From the NCBI RefSeq assembly GCF_018873765.1, contig NC_057924.1:7874001-7938000 (forward strand): a DNA stretch of 64,000 bases, in the 5' to 3' direction. Shown here piece by piece: positions 1 through 10,506 of this stretch. The position numbers were made by a program, and so were the translations under genes. Under the pieces are notes generated by a model, which was given only the letters and a program-made list of their open reading frames with translations, was not told the DNA's origin and searched no databases. Origin of the DNA: Telopea speciosissima. Lineage: Eukaryota; Streptophyta; Magnoliopsida; Proteales; Proteaceae. Numbering within the stretch: the stretch's first letter is position 1; each line of letters starts with the position of its first letter.

Positions 1-433
1 AGAATGTCCCATCGGTGCATGATCAGGGGACAGTTGAAGTAAACCATCACGTCATGGCCCTAGTACAAGCGGGTGTCAACAAGCGTCATCCTCTAACTAT
101 GGGACACATTCCCCGAATCAGGGTGGAAATCACCTCCCACTCTGCCACATGCATGGGAACACATAAACATCAAAGATTCCAGCCTCCACAAGGACTCAGC
201 CAACCGCTCGATAACCCTCCAAGTATAAATAGGTAAAGGGGTACCTAGGTAACTATCTGACAACTCACTTACTCTTATTACTCTCTCCATACCCCCTCTA
301 CTAAATTCTATCTGTGCACCGGATTGACTTAGGCATCGAAAAGTCCTCCCTCGGAGTCCGCTCCGAGTCTCTTCAGTGTCTGTTTTGCCTTTACAGAGCG
401 TCCACGTCATCAGACGGTATTCCAACGGCAACA
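1..433 (+). mobile_element. Ty3/gypsy-type LTR, 3' part (solo or truncated)
   Basis: This stretch reads as the right-hand part of a plant gypsy LTR. It has a TATA-like tataaatagg near 223-232. A cytosine-rich initiator zone follows, then a 'ttgacttaggcatcg' motif near 323-338, which resembles the R/U5 signature of Tat-like LTRs. The end ggcaaca at about 427-433 is a plausible CA terminus. No primer-binding site or gypsy coding follows; copia sequence starts immediately. The left end lies outside the window. Family assignment is by motif recognition only. Confidence 0.5.
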
Positions 434-1593
434 ATATCAAACATGCCCAACTTGCATACAATTGGATGAAAAACCCTACTACTAAAACCCTTAGTAAAAA
501 CATCAACTAACTGATTACCAGACTTAACGAAAAGAACAAAACTAACACCTGCTCTAACTTTTCTTTGATGAAATGGCTATCAATCTCTACATGCTTCATC
601 TAATCATGTTGAAAAAGGTTATGAGCTATACTGATGGCTGATTTACTATCACAATATAGCATCATAGGGAGGTGAACTGCAACACCGAGATCTTGGAGAA
701 GATTCTAAAGCCACAACAACTCACAAATACCTTGGGCCATAGCATGAATTTCTGCTTCAGTACTTGATTGAGCAACTCCAGGTTGCTTCTTGCTATGCCA
801 AGTAACAAGGTTACCACCAACAAAGTTAAAATAATCGGATGTGAACTGCTTGGTCATCAAGAGAACCAAGTCTAATCAGCATCAGTAAAAGCTTCTACAT
901 GCATGTCACCATGGGAAGAAAAAAGTACACCTTTCCTTGAAGCTAACTTCAAATAATGAAGGATTCAAAAGACAGCTTCTAAATGTGTAGAATAGGGATC
1001 ATACATATATTGGCTGACCAAGCTTACAACATAAGCAATGTTTGGCCGAGTATGTGAAAGATAAATCAACCTCCCAACCAATCTCTGAAATCGGCCTTTA
1101 TCAACCTGCTCACCATCCGTACTCTTGAGATGAGCATTAGCCTCAAGAGGTGTATCTGTAGGTTTGCAGCCTAACATCCCAGTTTCTGATATAAGATCAA
1201 GGGTATACTTCATTACTTCATTTGAGACAAGAAGATACCACAAGTGGAGCGAGCAACCTCTATACCATGGAAATACCGAAGCTTTTCCAGATCTGTAATC
1301 TCAAATTCCTTTCCCAAATAGGCCTTCAGATGAGATATTTCAGTAGGATCACTTCCAGTGACAACAATATCATCAACATATACAATAAGAATAGTATGTG
1401 ATCACCTGATTTTTTGATAAACAGTGTAGGATCAACATTTCTTTGCTTGTATCCAACGGAAATCATAGCCTTGTGGAAACAGCCAAACCAAGTCCTGGCA
1501 AACTGCGTCAGTCCATACAATGCCCGCTTCAACTTGCAAACCTTTCTTTGTGTTTCCTTGGAAGAAAATGTTGAACTTTGGCATTCTTCAATG
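434..1593 (-). pseudogene. Copia 1 reverse transcriptase C-terminus and RNase H (broken)
   Basis: The minus strand encodes recognisable copia polymerase pieces. KRALYGLTQFARTWFGCFHK (about 1473-1532) matches the conserved copia RT segment KxALYGLKQSPRAW. GCKPTDTPLEAN and RLVGRLIYLSHTRPNIAY (about 1030-1175) match the RT to RNase H linker. At 434-960 are remnants of the RNase H end (KLGMFDI). Stops and frame changes separate the pieces, and the YVDD region near 1360-1385 is out of frame. No full-length product is possible. Confidence 0.8.
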
Positions 1594-4043
1594 TGTTAGA
1601 GATGTATATGTTGTCATTGTTGGCAATAGTACATTGGTGTTGACGTTGGTATGTGTGGGAAGTGTTTCAGATAGTGTTGGAGGTGTTCCTGATACTTTCG
1701 AGGTGATTCTTCTTGTGCACAGTGAGTTTGGTGTGTTTTTATGACCTAGGGGCATTGTCATAATTTTCCCATGGCCTTGGTATGTTTGTGGCATGTCTGG
1801 AAAGCCCAAGGCATGTTTCGTTAAATTGCATGGTCAATATGTGGTGGTGATGACCTAGTTGATGTGTGGTGTTTTTTGAAATAATGGTAATATGTTTAAT
1901 GGAGAGTTTTGTGTGCTTATAAGTGTGTGGGGCCCACTAGGGGCTTGGTGGCCCGATGACATGGCATTGAAGTGGCTAGTTTCATGGTGTGAGGTGGCAA
2001 AGTTCTTGTATTGTGGCAATTGATAGGCCACATGGATTTTTGAAGAGCATACCTGGGCAGCAATGACCCTTTGCATGGGCGGCAATAAGTCCCATAGCAC
2101 ACGCACATGGGTGTCACCACAAGCCACAAGGACCATGGGCATGTGCAAGAGGCAGCCAAGAGGGTGAAATGGCCAGCAAAGGCCTACTGGGGGCAGCAAC
2201 AGTTTGGCCCTGAGGTTGGGCAGCAACAGGCCTCAAGGGCCTTGGTGCCTAGGCGGGCACAAGGGTCAGCAGCAGGCATGTGGCTGGCTGCTGCATGCAC
2301 TGGGCAGCATGCCAGCAGCGGCCCCCGTGCACGCAGGCTAGCCAGCCGGGCCTGCTCCATGGCCTTTGCATCTGGGCATGGATTTCATGCCTTCGAAAAA
2401 TTTCGGATGTTTTTCTTCAGTAAGCTTCTCGAGGTGAAATGTCCACAGGAAGTAATGCGATTTAAATATGAAAGTTGGAGGTCCTCAATAATAAATGGTA
2501 AAAAGCGGAAGGGGTTCGTTGTAAATCAGAAAAATTCGGCCTTGTTCAAATGGACGACCAAGATTGTGACAGGCTCTTATGCCGATCGGGTGGAGTGCTG
2601 AGAGTAAGCTGCATCAGATCCATGCGCATGTGAGCTCATTGATGGAGTGTTAATGCACCTCGGTGTGCAGCCTTCGAGTTAATAAATCCATTCTTTGAGG
2701 TTCCATTTGGTGAGTCTTTATTTGCCATATAGAGAAGCATGTGTGCACGGTACTCTATGAAGTCCATATCCCATGAAGCATTAATTTTGTATGCAACGCA
2801 CGCATATTCATTCAATATGACAGATGCTTTTTAAAAGCTACTGATTAGACAGTCAGAGATCAAAGTTTTCATGTCAGAATCATTTTGATCTAATGGCCGT
2901 AATATCAGGCGCCTGGAATCTTTTGAATCAAATGGCTCAGAAGTGAGCTGACAACCTCCGTGACGCCAGGACATTAACAAGTTTAAATAGTGACGTTTTA
3001 AATGTCACAAAAATGGCCTGAAATTTACAGTTTGCCCCTCAACTTAAAATGGCCATAACTTTTTTAGCTCGGATTTGGGTGTTCCAAATTGCAGTTTTCT
3101 CACAAAAATGAGAGGAATCTGCTGGAATGAATAGATAGGGCTCAAGTGTGCCCTAAAATAAAAAAATACGAGGTTCTTTGATGTTTTGATCATTTGGAGG
3201 ATTGGGATCATCTTCTTCAAGATTGATTGCATCATTGAGGATCTCAAGAGCATGGTAGAGCTTGTGGTTGTTGTTGTGTGTGGAGAACTTCAAGTGGCTA
3301 GCCCACTTAGGTAATTTCTTCTCAACTTTTACATTCTTAGATCACAGCCTCTCTATGAAGCAGGGGTAAGGCTGCGTACATTATGACCCTCCCCAGACCC
3401 CCTAATGGCAGGAGTCTCGTGCACTGGGAATGCCCTATTTTTTTTTTTTACATTCTTAGATCCTAGGTTATGGTGAATGATATCGTAAATGCCTAATTGA
3501 TCTTAGTTGGGATTGGGGTGTTAATTTCAATTATTTTATTGCATTGTAAAAGCCCTTTGAGTTGTTGCTCATAAGGCGCTTGTGAAAATCCTAGAAGGAC
3601 CTAGGTACTCATTGTTGGGGTTGTGAGTGATTAGGGTAGTTGCCCTTCGTCTTTGTACGATCAAGGACCAAAGCTATATCTGTTGATGCAGTGTTGGAGA
3701 GTATTATGCAAATACGAAACCCAACTTGGGTATTGCACCGTAGATGTAGGCTTAATGTCGAACCACATATATTTGTGTGTTGTGGATTGTTGCTTTTACT
3801 TTGTGAAGTATTGTGGTGTGTGTAGAGTGGGTGTGTTACTCCTGGTTGACCTAACCAATCTTAGTGGAAGGTGGGGATACACACGAACTGTAGCTAGCCA
3901 TTGGGGTGCCCCAGCCAGTGGTGCTTACAGGTTACTTGAATCAGCTCTAGGCAGCCTGTTGTGTGTGTTTGAGTTTGGTGATCTTCAGTGGCACTTTGTT
4001 TTAGGAACAATTTTTAAAGACTACTGATTCACCCCCCTCTCCA
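1594..4043 (+). mobile_element. LTR-like insertion (TG...CA) inside copia 1 RT
   Basis: This 2450-bp block splits the copia 1 reverse transcriptase: YMEILLGF lies to its right and KVCKLKRALYG to its left. It begins tgttagagatg and ends gattcacccccctctcca, so it has TG...CA termini. The cytosine-rich 'attcaccccccctct' end resembles the LTR ends of some plant copia lineages. Flanking 5-mers (catta/cattg region) match only loosely, so any TSD has decayed. The several ORFs inside show no recognisable domain. A long solo LTR is the likeliest reading; a non-autonomous element is the alternative. Confidence 0.5.
3344..3449 (+). repeat. Au-type SINE, 5'-truncated
   Basis: The sequence contains the Au SINE body: gcctctctatgaagcagggg, then ggctgcgtacattatgaccc and the motif gtgcactggg, followed by a T-rich 3' end. 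The 5' tRNA-related half is missing. It is flanked by a perfect 13-bp direct repeat acattcttagatc at 3331-3343 and 3450-3462, confirming target-primed insertion. It sits inside the LTR-like insertion in copia 1. Confidence 0.85.
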
Positions 4044-5464
4044 TTATGAAACCTAGTAAAACAGAAAAACCAAGAAGAATCTCCATATAAACTTCCTCCT
4101 CAAGCTCACCATGGAGGAACATATTATTCACATCCAATTGTTGCAGTTCTGATCCAAAGTTGACTGCATAGGAGAGGATAACTCTAATAGTATTCATCTT
4201 CACAATCAGAGCAAAAGTCTCTTGGTAATCTATCCCATAAGTCTGGGTAAAGCGTTTGGCAACCAGCCTGGCTTTGTATCTGTCCACTATTTCCTACACT
4301 TTATGTTTAACGGTAAATACCCACTTGCACTCCGTAGGTTTCTTTGTTGGAGGAAGAGAAACCAGCTCTCAAGTGTCATTCTTTCCATGTGCCCTCATCT
4401 TTTCAAGCACAACATTTTTCCATGTGAATCTGCTAGCGTTTCTTACCAGTTTTGAAGAAGGGAAACAAAAGACAAGGAAGAGACAAAAGCATAGTAGGAA
4501 GGTGAAAGACATTTATATGAAACAACGTTAGAGATAAGATGTTGAGTGCAAGACCTGACTCCTTTTCGAGCAGTAATAGGTAAATCAAGAGAAGAATCAC
4601 TATCACTAGGAGAAAAGAGATTACCAGAACGTGGAGTAAAACCTGGGTCAGAGTTTGACAGTTTTTGTGACACAGTGGTGGTGGTATCTACTTGCTTCCT
4701 AGGTGTATGAACATACACATGTAGAGGTCTAGTCTTCCTTTGAACAGGAAGATTCTCCTTCTCAACCACAATATCTTTTTCAACATCAGCAATATCATCA
4801 GCCTTATCCTCAGCCAAAAATATTGGAATATCAAGAGCAGCAACATCATGAGGAGCAACAACTGGCACATCTTCCCCATGGAGAGGTGCCAATAAAGAAT
4901 ACTATGCTTCAGACTCATGAAATACAACATCCATGGTTACCAAAACACGACGAGAAGGAGGATGGTAACACTTATAACCTTTCTATGCATAATAGCCAAT
5001 GAAAATACACTTAAGACCTCGGTGATCAAGTTCCCCATACAAAACAAACCTAAAGGTTCTTGGAGGAACAATGAAGGAGGAGGAGCCTAAATGCACATCA
5101 AGGGGATCGTGAAAATCCAGTACGCGGGTAGGCATCCTATTGATAAGGTAAGCAGCAGTGAGAACATCCTCACTCTAAAAATGGGCAGGTGCATTCATAG
5201 CAAACATAAGGGACCTTGCCACTTCTAACAAGTGCCCATTTTTACGTTCGGCAACACCATTCTGAGTAGGGGTATCAACACAGCTGGTTTGATGAAGGAT
5301 ACCTTAATCAATAAGGTATGATTGGAAGGGAACCTTTTTAAATTCCTTGCCATTATCAGTGCGAAGGATTTTATTCTTTGCATCAAATTGGATCTGAACC
5401 ATGCAGTGACACAATTGAAAACAGTGAAAAACTTCATTTTTATGGTGTAATAATAGACCTAAGT
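4044..5464 (-). pseudogene. Copia 1 integrase C-terminus to RT N-terminus (broken)
   Basis: Minus-strand pieces include [20 protein letters not shown] (4226-4287), the conserved N-terminal copia RT motif, and [19 protein letters not shown] downstream. At 4443-4892 is the variable integrase-RT linker (KTRPLHVYVH, ARKGVRSCTQHLISNVVSY). At 5225-5450 is the integrase core (SFALIMARNLKRFPSNHTL and the out-of-frame [17 protein letters not shown] segment). Frame changes occur throughout. The block is bounded by the LTR-like insertion on the left and the LINE insertion on the right. Confidence 0.75.
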
Positions 5465-6565
5465 CCATCTGGGTTAACTGGGTCTACTCTCACCTCCTCA
5501 AGTCTGACTCCATCTGGACTATCCTTATCACCTCTGATGCCTCCTGGATTTGGAGAAAGATCCTTGCCCTCCGCCCTCTTGCCCTTCATGGTATCTCTTC
5601 CTTTATTGCACGAGGAACTTCCACCTCCCTTTGGCTCGACCCTTGGCACCACCTTGGCATTCTCTACAGTGTTCTTGGTCCTAGGATGATCTGCTCTTCT
5701 GGCCTTCCAAAAAATGCCCCCTGTCCTATCTCATTTCCTCTGGCTCCTGGTCCCCCCTTATCTTAACCCCTCCATCGTATCGTGGATTTGGCCTGCTCTC
5801 CCTCCCCTTCCCCCCTCCTCCCCCCCACTACACTGATAGAACCATCTGGTTACCCTCCCCCAATGGCCTCTTCAGCTATAGCTCAGCCTGGAACTTTGTC
5901 AGACCCACCGCCCCAACTGTTCCCTGGCACAACCTAGTCTGGTTCAAGGGCCATATACCCCTCCACAGCTTCACTAGATGAAGATCCCTTCACCTTTGCC
6001 TCCCCACCCAAGCCTTCCTCATTCACCGCCACATCCGTGCTTCTCCCGCCTGCTCCCTTTGCTGGAATGGTCTTGAAGACATTCCCCATCTCTTTTTCGA
6101 CTGCCCCTTCACCTCCACCATCTAGAAAAAAGCCCTCTCCTCCATCTGGCACCGCAGCAGGCGCCCCCTTCACTTTGACCGTGAATGGCTTTGGGTGGCT
6201 AAATCCTTCTCAGGGCCCTCGATTTGTGACACAATTGGAAAGCTGGTTTTTGGAGCTGCTATTCATCACATCTGGATGGAGCACAATCTCAGGAGATGGA
6301 CTTTCAACTCTCGATCCTTCGATCTGATTTGGAAAGCCATCTCCTTTGAAGTCTCTTCCAAGCTCAGCCGTGGCCATCTTCGTGCTGTCAGGGACACCCC
6401 TAGGAATAGGCATATTGCTGTTTTTTGGGGCCTTGACCTGCCCTCTCTTTTTCCTTCTACCTCTGCGTAGGTTAGTTTTGTTCTCCCCCCCTCCCTCTCC
6501 CTTGTATATTCTTTTCTTTTCCTGCCCCTCCTGGGGTTTGGTAATACATATTTATTCACCCAAAA
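5465..6565 (+). mobile_element. 5'-truncated non-LTR retrotransposon (LINE) with TSD
   Basis: The plus strand encodes the C-terminal third of a plant L1-like LINE polymerase in broken frames. SWIWRKILALRPLA is near 5535. PNGLFSYSSAWNFV is near 5862. A zf-RVT stretch (LFFDCPFTSTI near 6090) is followed by FGAAIHHIWMEHNLRRWTF (about 6248-6305). It ends in a short A run. A 13-bp direct repeat, aatagacctaagt at 5452-5464 and aatagacccaagt at 6566-6578, flanks it with one mismatch. The copia integrase sequence resumes outside these repeats, so this is an insertion into copia 1. Confidence 0.85.
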
Positions 6566-6923
6566 AATAGACCCAAGTAGCGTGAGTGTGAAACATAATG
6601 GTCAGGGCCCCACACATCTGAATGTACTAAATGAAAAGGAGTAGAACTTTTATTACCAGAAAGAGAGTAAACATGACTAGTTTGCTTGGCAAAAACACAA
6701 GCATCACAAAAGAAACTATTTTGATTACAACGCTGAACTAAACTAGGATGACTAAGATGCCTATGCCAAAGATGCAACTCGGACAGAGTAGAGGAGGAGG
6801 AATCAGATTGATGGGCTTGTATGCTGATGATAGAAGTGGAAGTAGTACCATTGTCGAGAAAGTATAAGTTACCATGCAGTTTACCACTGTCAATCGTTTT
6901 CCTTGTCTCCAAGTCTTGAAAGA

Positions 6924-7097
6924 TAAAAAAAAAAAAGTCTGTACCAGTGCACAAGGCTCCCGCGTTTAGTAGGGTCTGGGGAGGATCAAATGTATACAGC
7001 CTTACCCCTGTTTCCAGAGAGTCTGTTTCCAGGACTTGAACCCATGACCAAGCGTTCAGCAAGTGAGCACTTGACCAACGTGCCAAGCACGACCTTC
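6924..7097 (-). repeat. Au-type SINE, minus strand
   Basis: On the minus strand this carries the Au SINE order: a tRNA-like 5' part with a box-B-like gggttcaagtcc, the ggggtaaggctgtata segment, and the gtgcactgg-like 3' motif before a poly-T tail (poly-A on the plus strand near 6924-6936). It is flanked by the near-perfect 10-bp repeat tcttgaaaga (6914-6923) and tcttaaaaga (7098-7107). It lies in the copia 1 pre-integrase region and is more diverged than the other Au copies in the window. Confidence 0.75.
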
Positions 7098-7295
7098 TCT
7101 TAAAAGACACAGTGAGAAGGAAAAAAATTGACCTTACAATTCAAATCATGAGTAAGACTACTAATAGACAGAAGTTAGTATAGAAATTGGGAACATGTAA
7201 TACGGAAGATAAGGATAACAGAGAAGAGCACTGGATGGAGCCCGTTCCAGAGATAGTATAGAGAGTATCATTAACAACCATAACTCTGGGCCAAT

Positions 7296-7511
7296 CAAAT
7301 CGACCATAGATAGGGATCGGTCCCCTATGTATGGAGTAAAGGGGGTTGAGCAGTATCCGTTGATCAACTCCAGTCTCCAGGAAGGAATTCATGAGGGGCA
7401 AGCATTCAAAAGGGATTCAATCAGATGTTATCCCATAAGGAATTTTCTATCCGGTTCGGACCGGGGTAAACATTTAAGGTTTCGAAGGGTCCTTGGACAC
7501 TCTCCTTATTA
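7296..7511. mobile_element. Unclassified 216-bp insertion in copia 1
   Basis: The copia reading frame GSGN(W)PRVMVVNDT is interrupted here. Removing 216 bp and one copy of ccaat restores continuity. The repeat ccaat at 7291-7295 and 7512-7516 is a candidate 5-bp TSD. The ends (caaatcgacc / tccttatta) are not TG...CA and show no clear terminal inverted repeat. I do not recognise the family. Confidence 0.4.
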
Positions 7512-7899
7512 CCAATTACCTGACCCTGTAGAGTAGGAAGAAAATTGATTGGAAGTCCCAGTTATATGATCAGTGGCACCTGAGTCAATCATCCATGGGA
7601 CGGATACAATTGAGGTGCAATGACCACTGAAAGAAATACCTGAGTGAGCAAAAGTGGAGTCAGGTGTGACTAGCACAGTGGTAGCAGAAGCAACAGATGG
7701 TAAAGGTGAGGAAGAGAGCTCTAACTTCGTCAGTAGACGCCTGAGAAGCTGCAACTCTTCCTGTGATAAAGAAGCACCCATGGGGGCAGCATCAGATATC
7801 TCAGTTGGTGTGCATGGGACTGGTTGGAGGATTGTTCCCTACCACGACCACGGGAGAATTAGTGGGATGACCATGGAGTTTCCAACAATGTTCCCTGGT

Positions 7900-8699
7900 A
7901 TGGCGCTCTTTACAACAATAATCACACAACACAACTTCCTTATCAGTGGAAAAATGATCACTAGAACGTGTGAAACCATCTCGAGACTGTGATCTAGTGC
8001 CTGAATATAGAGTTGATCGCTCTTAGGATATGGGTTGAAGCATGGCAGTACAACCGTTGTCTTCTAACTGAACCGTAACATATAATTGTTCCAGAGAAGG
8101 AAAAGGGTCACGGCTGAGAACATGAGCACATATATGATTGTACACCAAATTGGGACCTGCTAAGAAATCATAAACATGAAGTTTGTCTTCGCTCTTCTTG
8201 AAGCAAGTAGCATCTGCAGAACAAGTGGATTGAAAGTCTTCATAGAAATCCTACTCTTGCCATATACCACATAACTCAAAGTAGTATTGAGATAAAGACA
8301 TCTCTTATGTTTGGTTTCATGTATTTTCTTTCTCAATTCATAAACTTGGGCATGATTCCCAACTTGAGAATATGTATCATTGGCAGCCTTCCAAATCTTT
8401 GCAGCAGTATCCAATAATAGGTAACCCCATACAATAGTATTTTGCATTGAATTTATAAGGAAGGACATTACTAGAGAATTATCAAAACTCAACTTTTTCA
8501 AAGGACCAGCAACAGTAGGCTTCTCGGATTCACTTGTTAAATACCCACAAAAACCGCGGGAGTCGATAGACAAGAAGCAAAAACGAGACCACATCAATTA
8601 GTTGCTCTCATTCAACTTGATAGAGCTAACAGGGAATGAAGGAAAGTCACTACGACCCATTCCATCAGTTCCAGTGGATGCGGTTGTGATGTCAGACAT
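7900..8699 (-). pseudogene. Copia 1 gag (broken)
   Basis: The gag start is an ATG whose complement is at 8697-8699, giving MSDITTAST. A stop interrupts the frame about 35 codons later (near 8597). The main remnant at 8160-8597 includes VMSFLINSMQNTIVWGYLLLDTAAKIW and AQVYELRKKIHE, matching plant copia gag (UBN2/DUF4219-type). It parallels the gag of the neighbouring copia 2 element (VMSFVLNSMTTDLSSQYLLL). The zinc-knuckle part is too decayed to read. Confidence 0.75.
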
Positions 8700-8953
8700 G
8701 GCTGCTGATCTCAAACCTATCAAAACTTTAAAAGAGAAGATTTGAAGGAGAAGAACATCTAACACATGCTATAGTAAGGGCAGCAACCTGAACAAACTCG
8801 GATAGCCTGAAAAATAAATACTACAGCATCAAATCTTCTCCACAAGTAATAAACGACCAAATATAGGATCCCTCAAACCATATGTGAGAAAGGTAGGAGG
8901 GATCAGCAAAGGGCAGGACCTTTGGTGGGAAGAAACTCTACCATCGAGGGATG

Positions 8954-8954
<1 letters not shown>

Positions 8955-8997
<43 letters not shown>
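8955..8997. repeat. (CT)n microsatellite
   Basis: About 21 uninterrupted CT units lie in the 5' untranslated part of copia 1. They generate spurious Ser-Leu ORFs on the plus strand. Confidence 0.95.
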
Positions 8998-9000
<3 letters not shown>

Positions 9001-9135
9001 TTGATGAGAGAGAGGAGATCGATCGAGGCAAGAAAGAAAGAGACCGAGAGAAAGGGAGAAGCGAGAGGAAGAGAGGGCTGATGTTTTTAGTTGCGCAGTT
9101 TTGGTATTAGAATTTGGATCCCAAGGTGGATCCTT

Positions 9136-9147
9136 GCTCTGATACCA
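9136..9147 (-). other. Copia 1 primer-binding site
   Basis: The minus strand reads TGGTATCAGAGC, complementary to the 3' end of initiator-Met tRNA, the usual primer of plant copia elements. It directly abuts the LTR end at 9148. Confidence 0.85.
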
Positions 9148-9494
9148 TGTTGTGATTTGAGGAATGATGGCTTGTCAAATGACAGAGGCCTAGGCTTTAC
9201 TTATAATAGAATAGAATAAGTACAAGTACAGTACTGCTTCTAGGACAATTCTACCCTTATACCCATATTACAACAATTATTAATGTTGTAAAAACTTCCT
9301 CTGTAAATCCGTTACCCAAAATTTCTGACTTCCCATGGCCTAGTTCCTCATAAATTCCCATTCCATTTGTACCTTAATTTTACTGCTCCACCATTTTCAT
9401 TCAAACCTTCCACCTCCTCTACAAAATGCTCTGTCTTCTCTATCTGTTATATTGACTTCACCAACTTGAAAGCTTCCTAAAATTTTGTCTCAAC
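9148..9494 (-). repeat. Copia 1 5' LTR (approximate)
   Basis: This sequence starts tgttgtgatt next to the primer-binding site, so its plus-left end is the U5 end of the minus-strand element. The outer end is set at about 9494, where the neighbouring element's LTR seems to begin. A shorter reading ending caaca at 9275 is possible. No second copy is in the window, so the boundary is inferred. Confidence 0.5.
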
Positions 9495-9786
9495 TGATGC
9501 CTTCTATTAACCCACAGCCTTTATTTATAGTAAACAGAATTACACCTTATTCCTAGTCTAATTAGGAATGAACCTTACTCCTAATCAAAGTAGGAATGAC
9601 TCCTAATCAAAATAGGACTAACCCCCTTACCTATTCCTATTAGGAATTCCCATTATAACTAGGAATCCCAAATAGAGATCGGTTAGGGGGAAATAATATA
9701 GAAAAAATGAAATAAAATAAAGGACAAAAACTAATAAAACTAAAGGACTAAATTACCCCTATCGGGTAATTTAGCCTATCTCAACA
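9495..9786 (-). repeat. Copia 2 3' LTR
   Basis: From cagcctttatttatagtaa (9515 onward) to tatctcaaca (9786) this is nearly identical to 16557-16830. It contains alternating 'ctaattaggaatga / caaaataggacta' segments and a reverse-strand TATA region. The first 20-30 bp at the plus-left end do not match the right LTR, so the outer boundary is approximate. Confidence 0.8.
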
Positions 9787-9793
9787 CTCCCCC

Positions 9794-10498
9794 TCATGTT
9801 GGAGCAAAGATGTCGATCATGCCCAACTTGACTAGATTTGGATGAAACAATTTCCCAGACAATCCCTTGGTGAAGATATCAGAAGTTGATCGGTGAGATG
9901 TCACAAAGGGAATACAAATCATCCCATCTTCTAACTTCTCCTTGATGAAATGCCTATCTACCTCAACATGCTTGGTACGATCATGCTGTACTGGGTTGTG
10001 TGCTATACTGATTGCAGCCTTGTTGTCGCAATACAACATCATAGGAAGACAAATAGGAACACCAAGATCTTGTAGCAAACCTTTAAGCCATAGTAACTCA
10101 CAAATACCTTGTGCCATAGCTCGAAACTCAGCTTCAGCACTAGAACGAGCAACCACATTTTGCTTCTTGCTATGCCATGTGACAAGATTTCCACCTACAA
10201 AGGAGCAATACCCAGAAATAGACTTACGATCTGTAGAACCAGCCCAATGAACATCACTGTATGCTTCTATCCGTAGATGACCATGTGTAGACAAAAAAAT
10301 TCCTTTTCCAGAAGCTGACTTCAAATAGTGCAAGATACGAAGAACAACCTCCATATGGGAAGAGTAGGGATCATGCATAAACTGGCTCACAGTACTCACG
10401 GCGACAGCAATGTCAGGACGAGTGTGTGAAAGATAAATCAGCTTCCCTACAAGCCTTTGGTACCAGTCTTTATCAACGGGCTCACCCTCTTTCTCCTT
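9794..10498 (-). pseudogene. Copia 2 RNase H / pol C-terminus
   Basis: The minus-strand ORF 10399-9794 encodes the copia RNase H. AYSDVHWAGSTDRKSISGYC includes the first catalytic Asp context, VARSSAEAEFRAMAQGICEL the Glu helix, and LYCDNKAAISIAHNPVQHDR the third Asp. It ends with FTKGLSGKLFHPNLVKLGM. Upstream (10400-10498) is the RLVGKLIYLSHTRPD linker. The link to RT is cut by the hAT-like insertion at 10507-12118. Domain residues look intact, so it is recently inactivated. Confidence 0.85.
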
Positions 10499-10506
10499 GA
10501 GTCGGA

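Larger units (their letters stand above)
6566..7800 (-). pseudogene. Copia 1 protease and GAG-pre-integrase region (broken)
   Basis: The minus strand shows the aspartic protease signature WMIDSGATDHITG at about 7540-7600. Further along is VNDTLYTISGTGSI, then the GAG-pre-integrase motif LWHRHLSHPSLVQRC with the C-x2-C pair FFCDACVFAKQTS at about 6680-6800, and the integrase start HSDVWGPD near 6600. Two insertions interrupt it: an Au-type SINE (6924-7097) and an unidentified 216-bp insert (7296-7511). No intact reading frame remains. Confidence 0.8.
434..9494 (-). mobile_element. Degenerate Ty1/copia retrotransposon 1 with nested insertions
   Basis: Read on the minus strand, this element runs 5' LTR, primer-binding site, gag, protease, integrase, reverse transcriptase and RNase H, which is the Ty1/copia order. 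Every domain is broken by stops or frameshifts. Its 3' LTR is absent: coding sequence ends against the gypsy LTR at 433. Later insertions lie at 1594-4043, 5465-6565, 6924-7097 and 7296-7511. It is closely related in sequence to the copia element at 9495-16830 but much more decayed. Confidence 0.85.

Noticed and set aside
2107-2601. 164-codon plus-strand ORF
   Set aside because: It lies inside the LTR-like insertion, has no recognisable domain, and its first half reads repetitive gcagcaa/ggcagc DNA. Kept only as part of that element.
5440-6173. Gly-rich minus-strand ORFs
   Set aside because: They are antisense shadows of the LINE polymerase coding on the plus strand.
8884-9081. Plus-strand ORF with Ser-Leu repeats
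   Set aside because: It is generated by the (CT)n microsatellite in the copia 1 leader.
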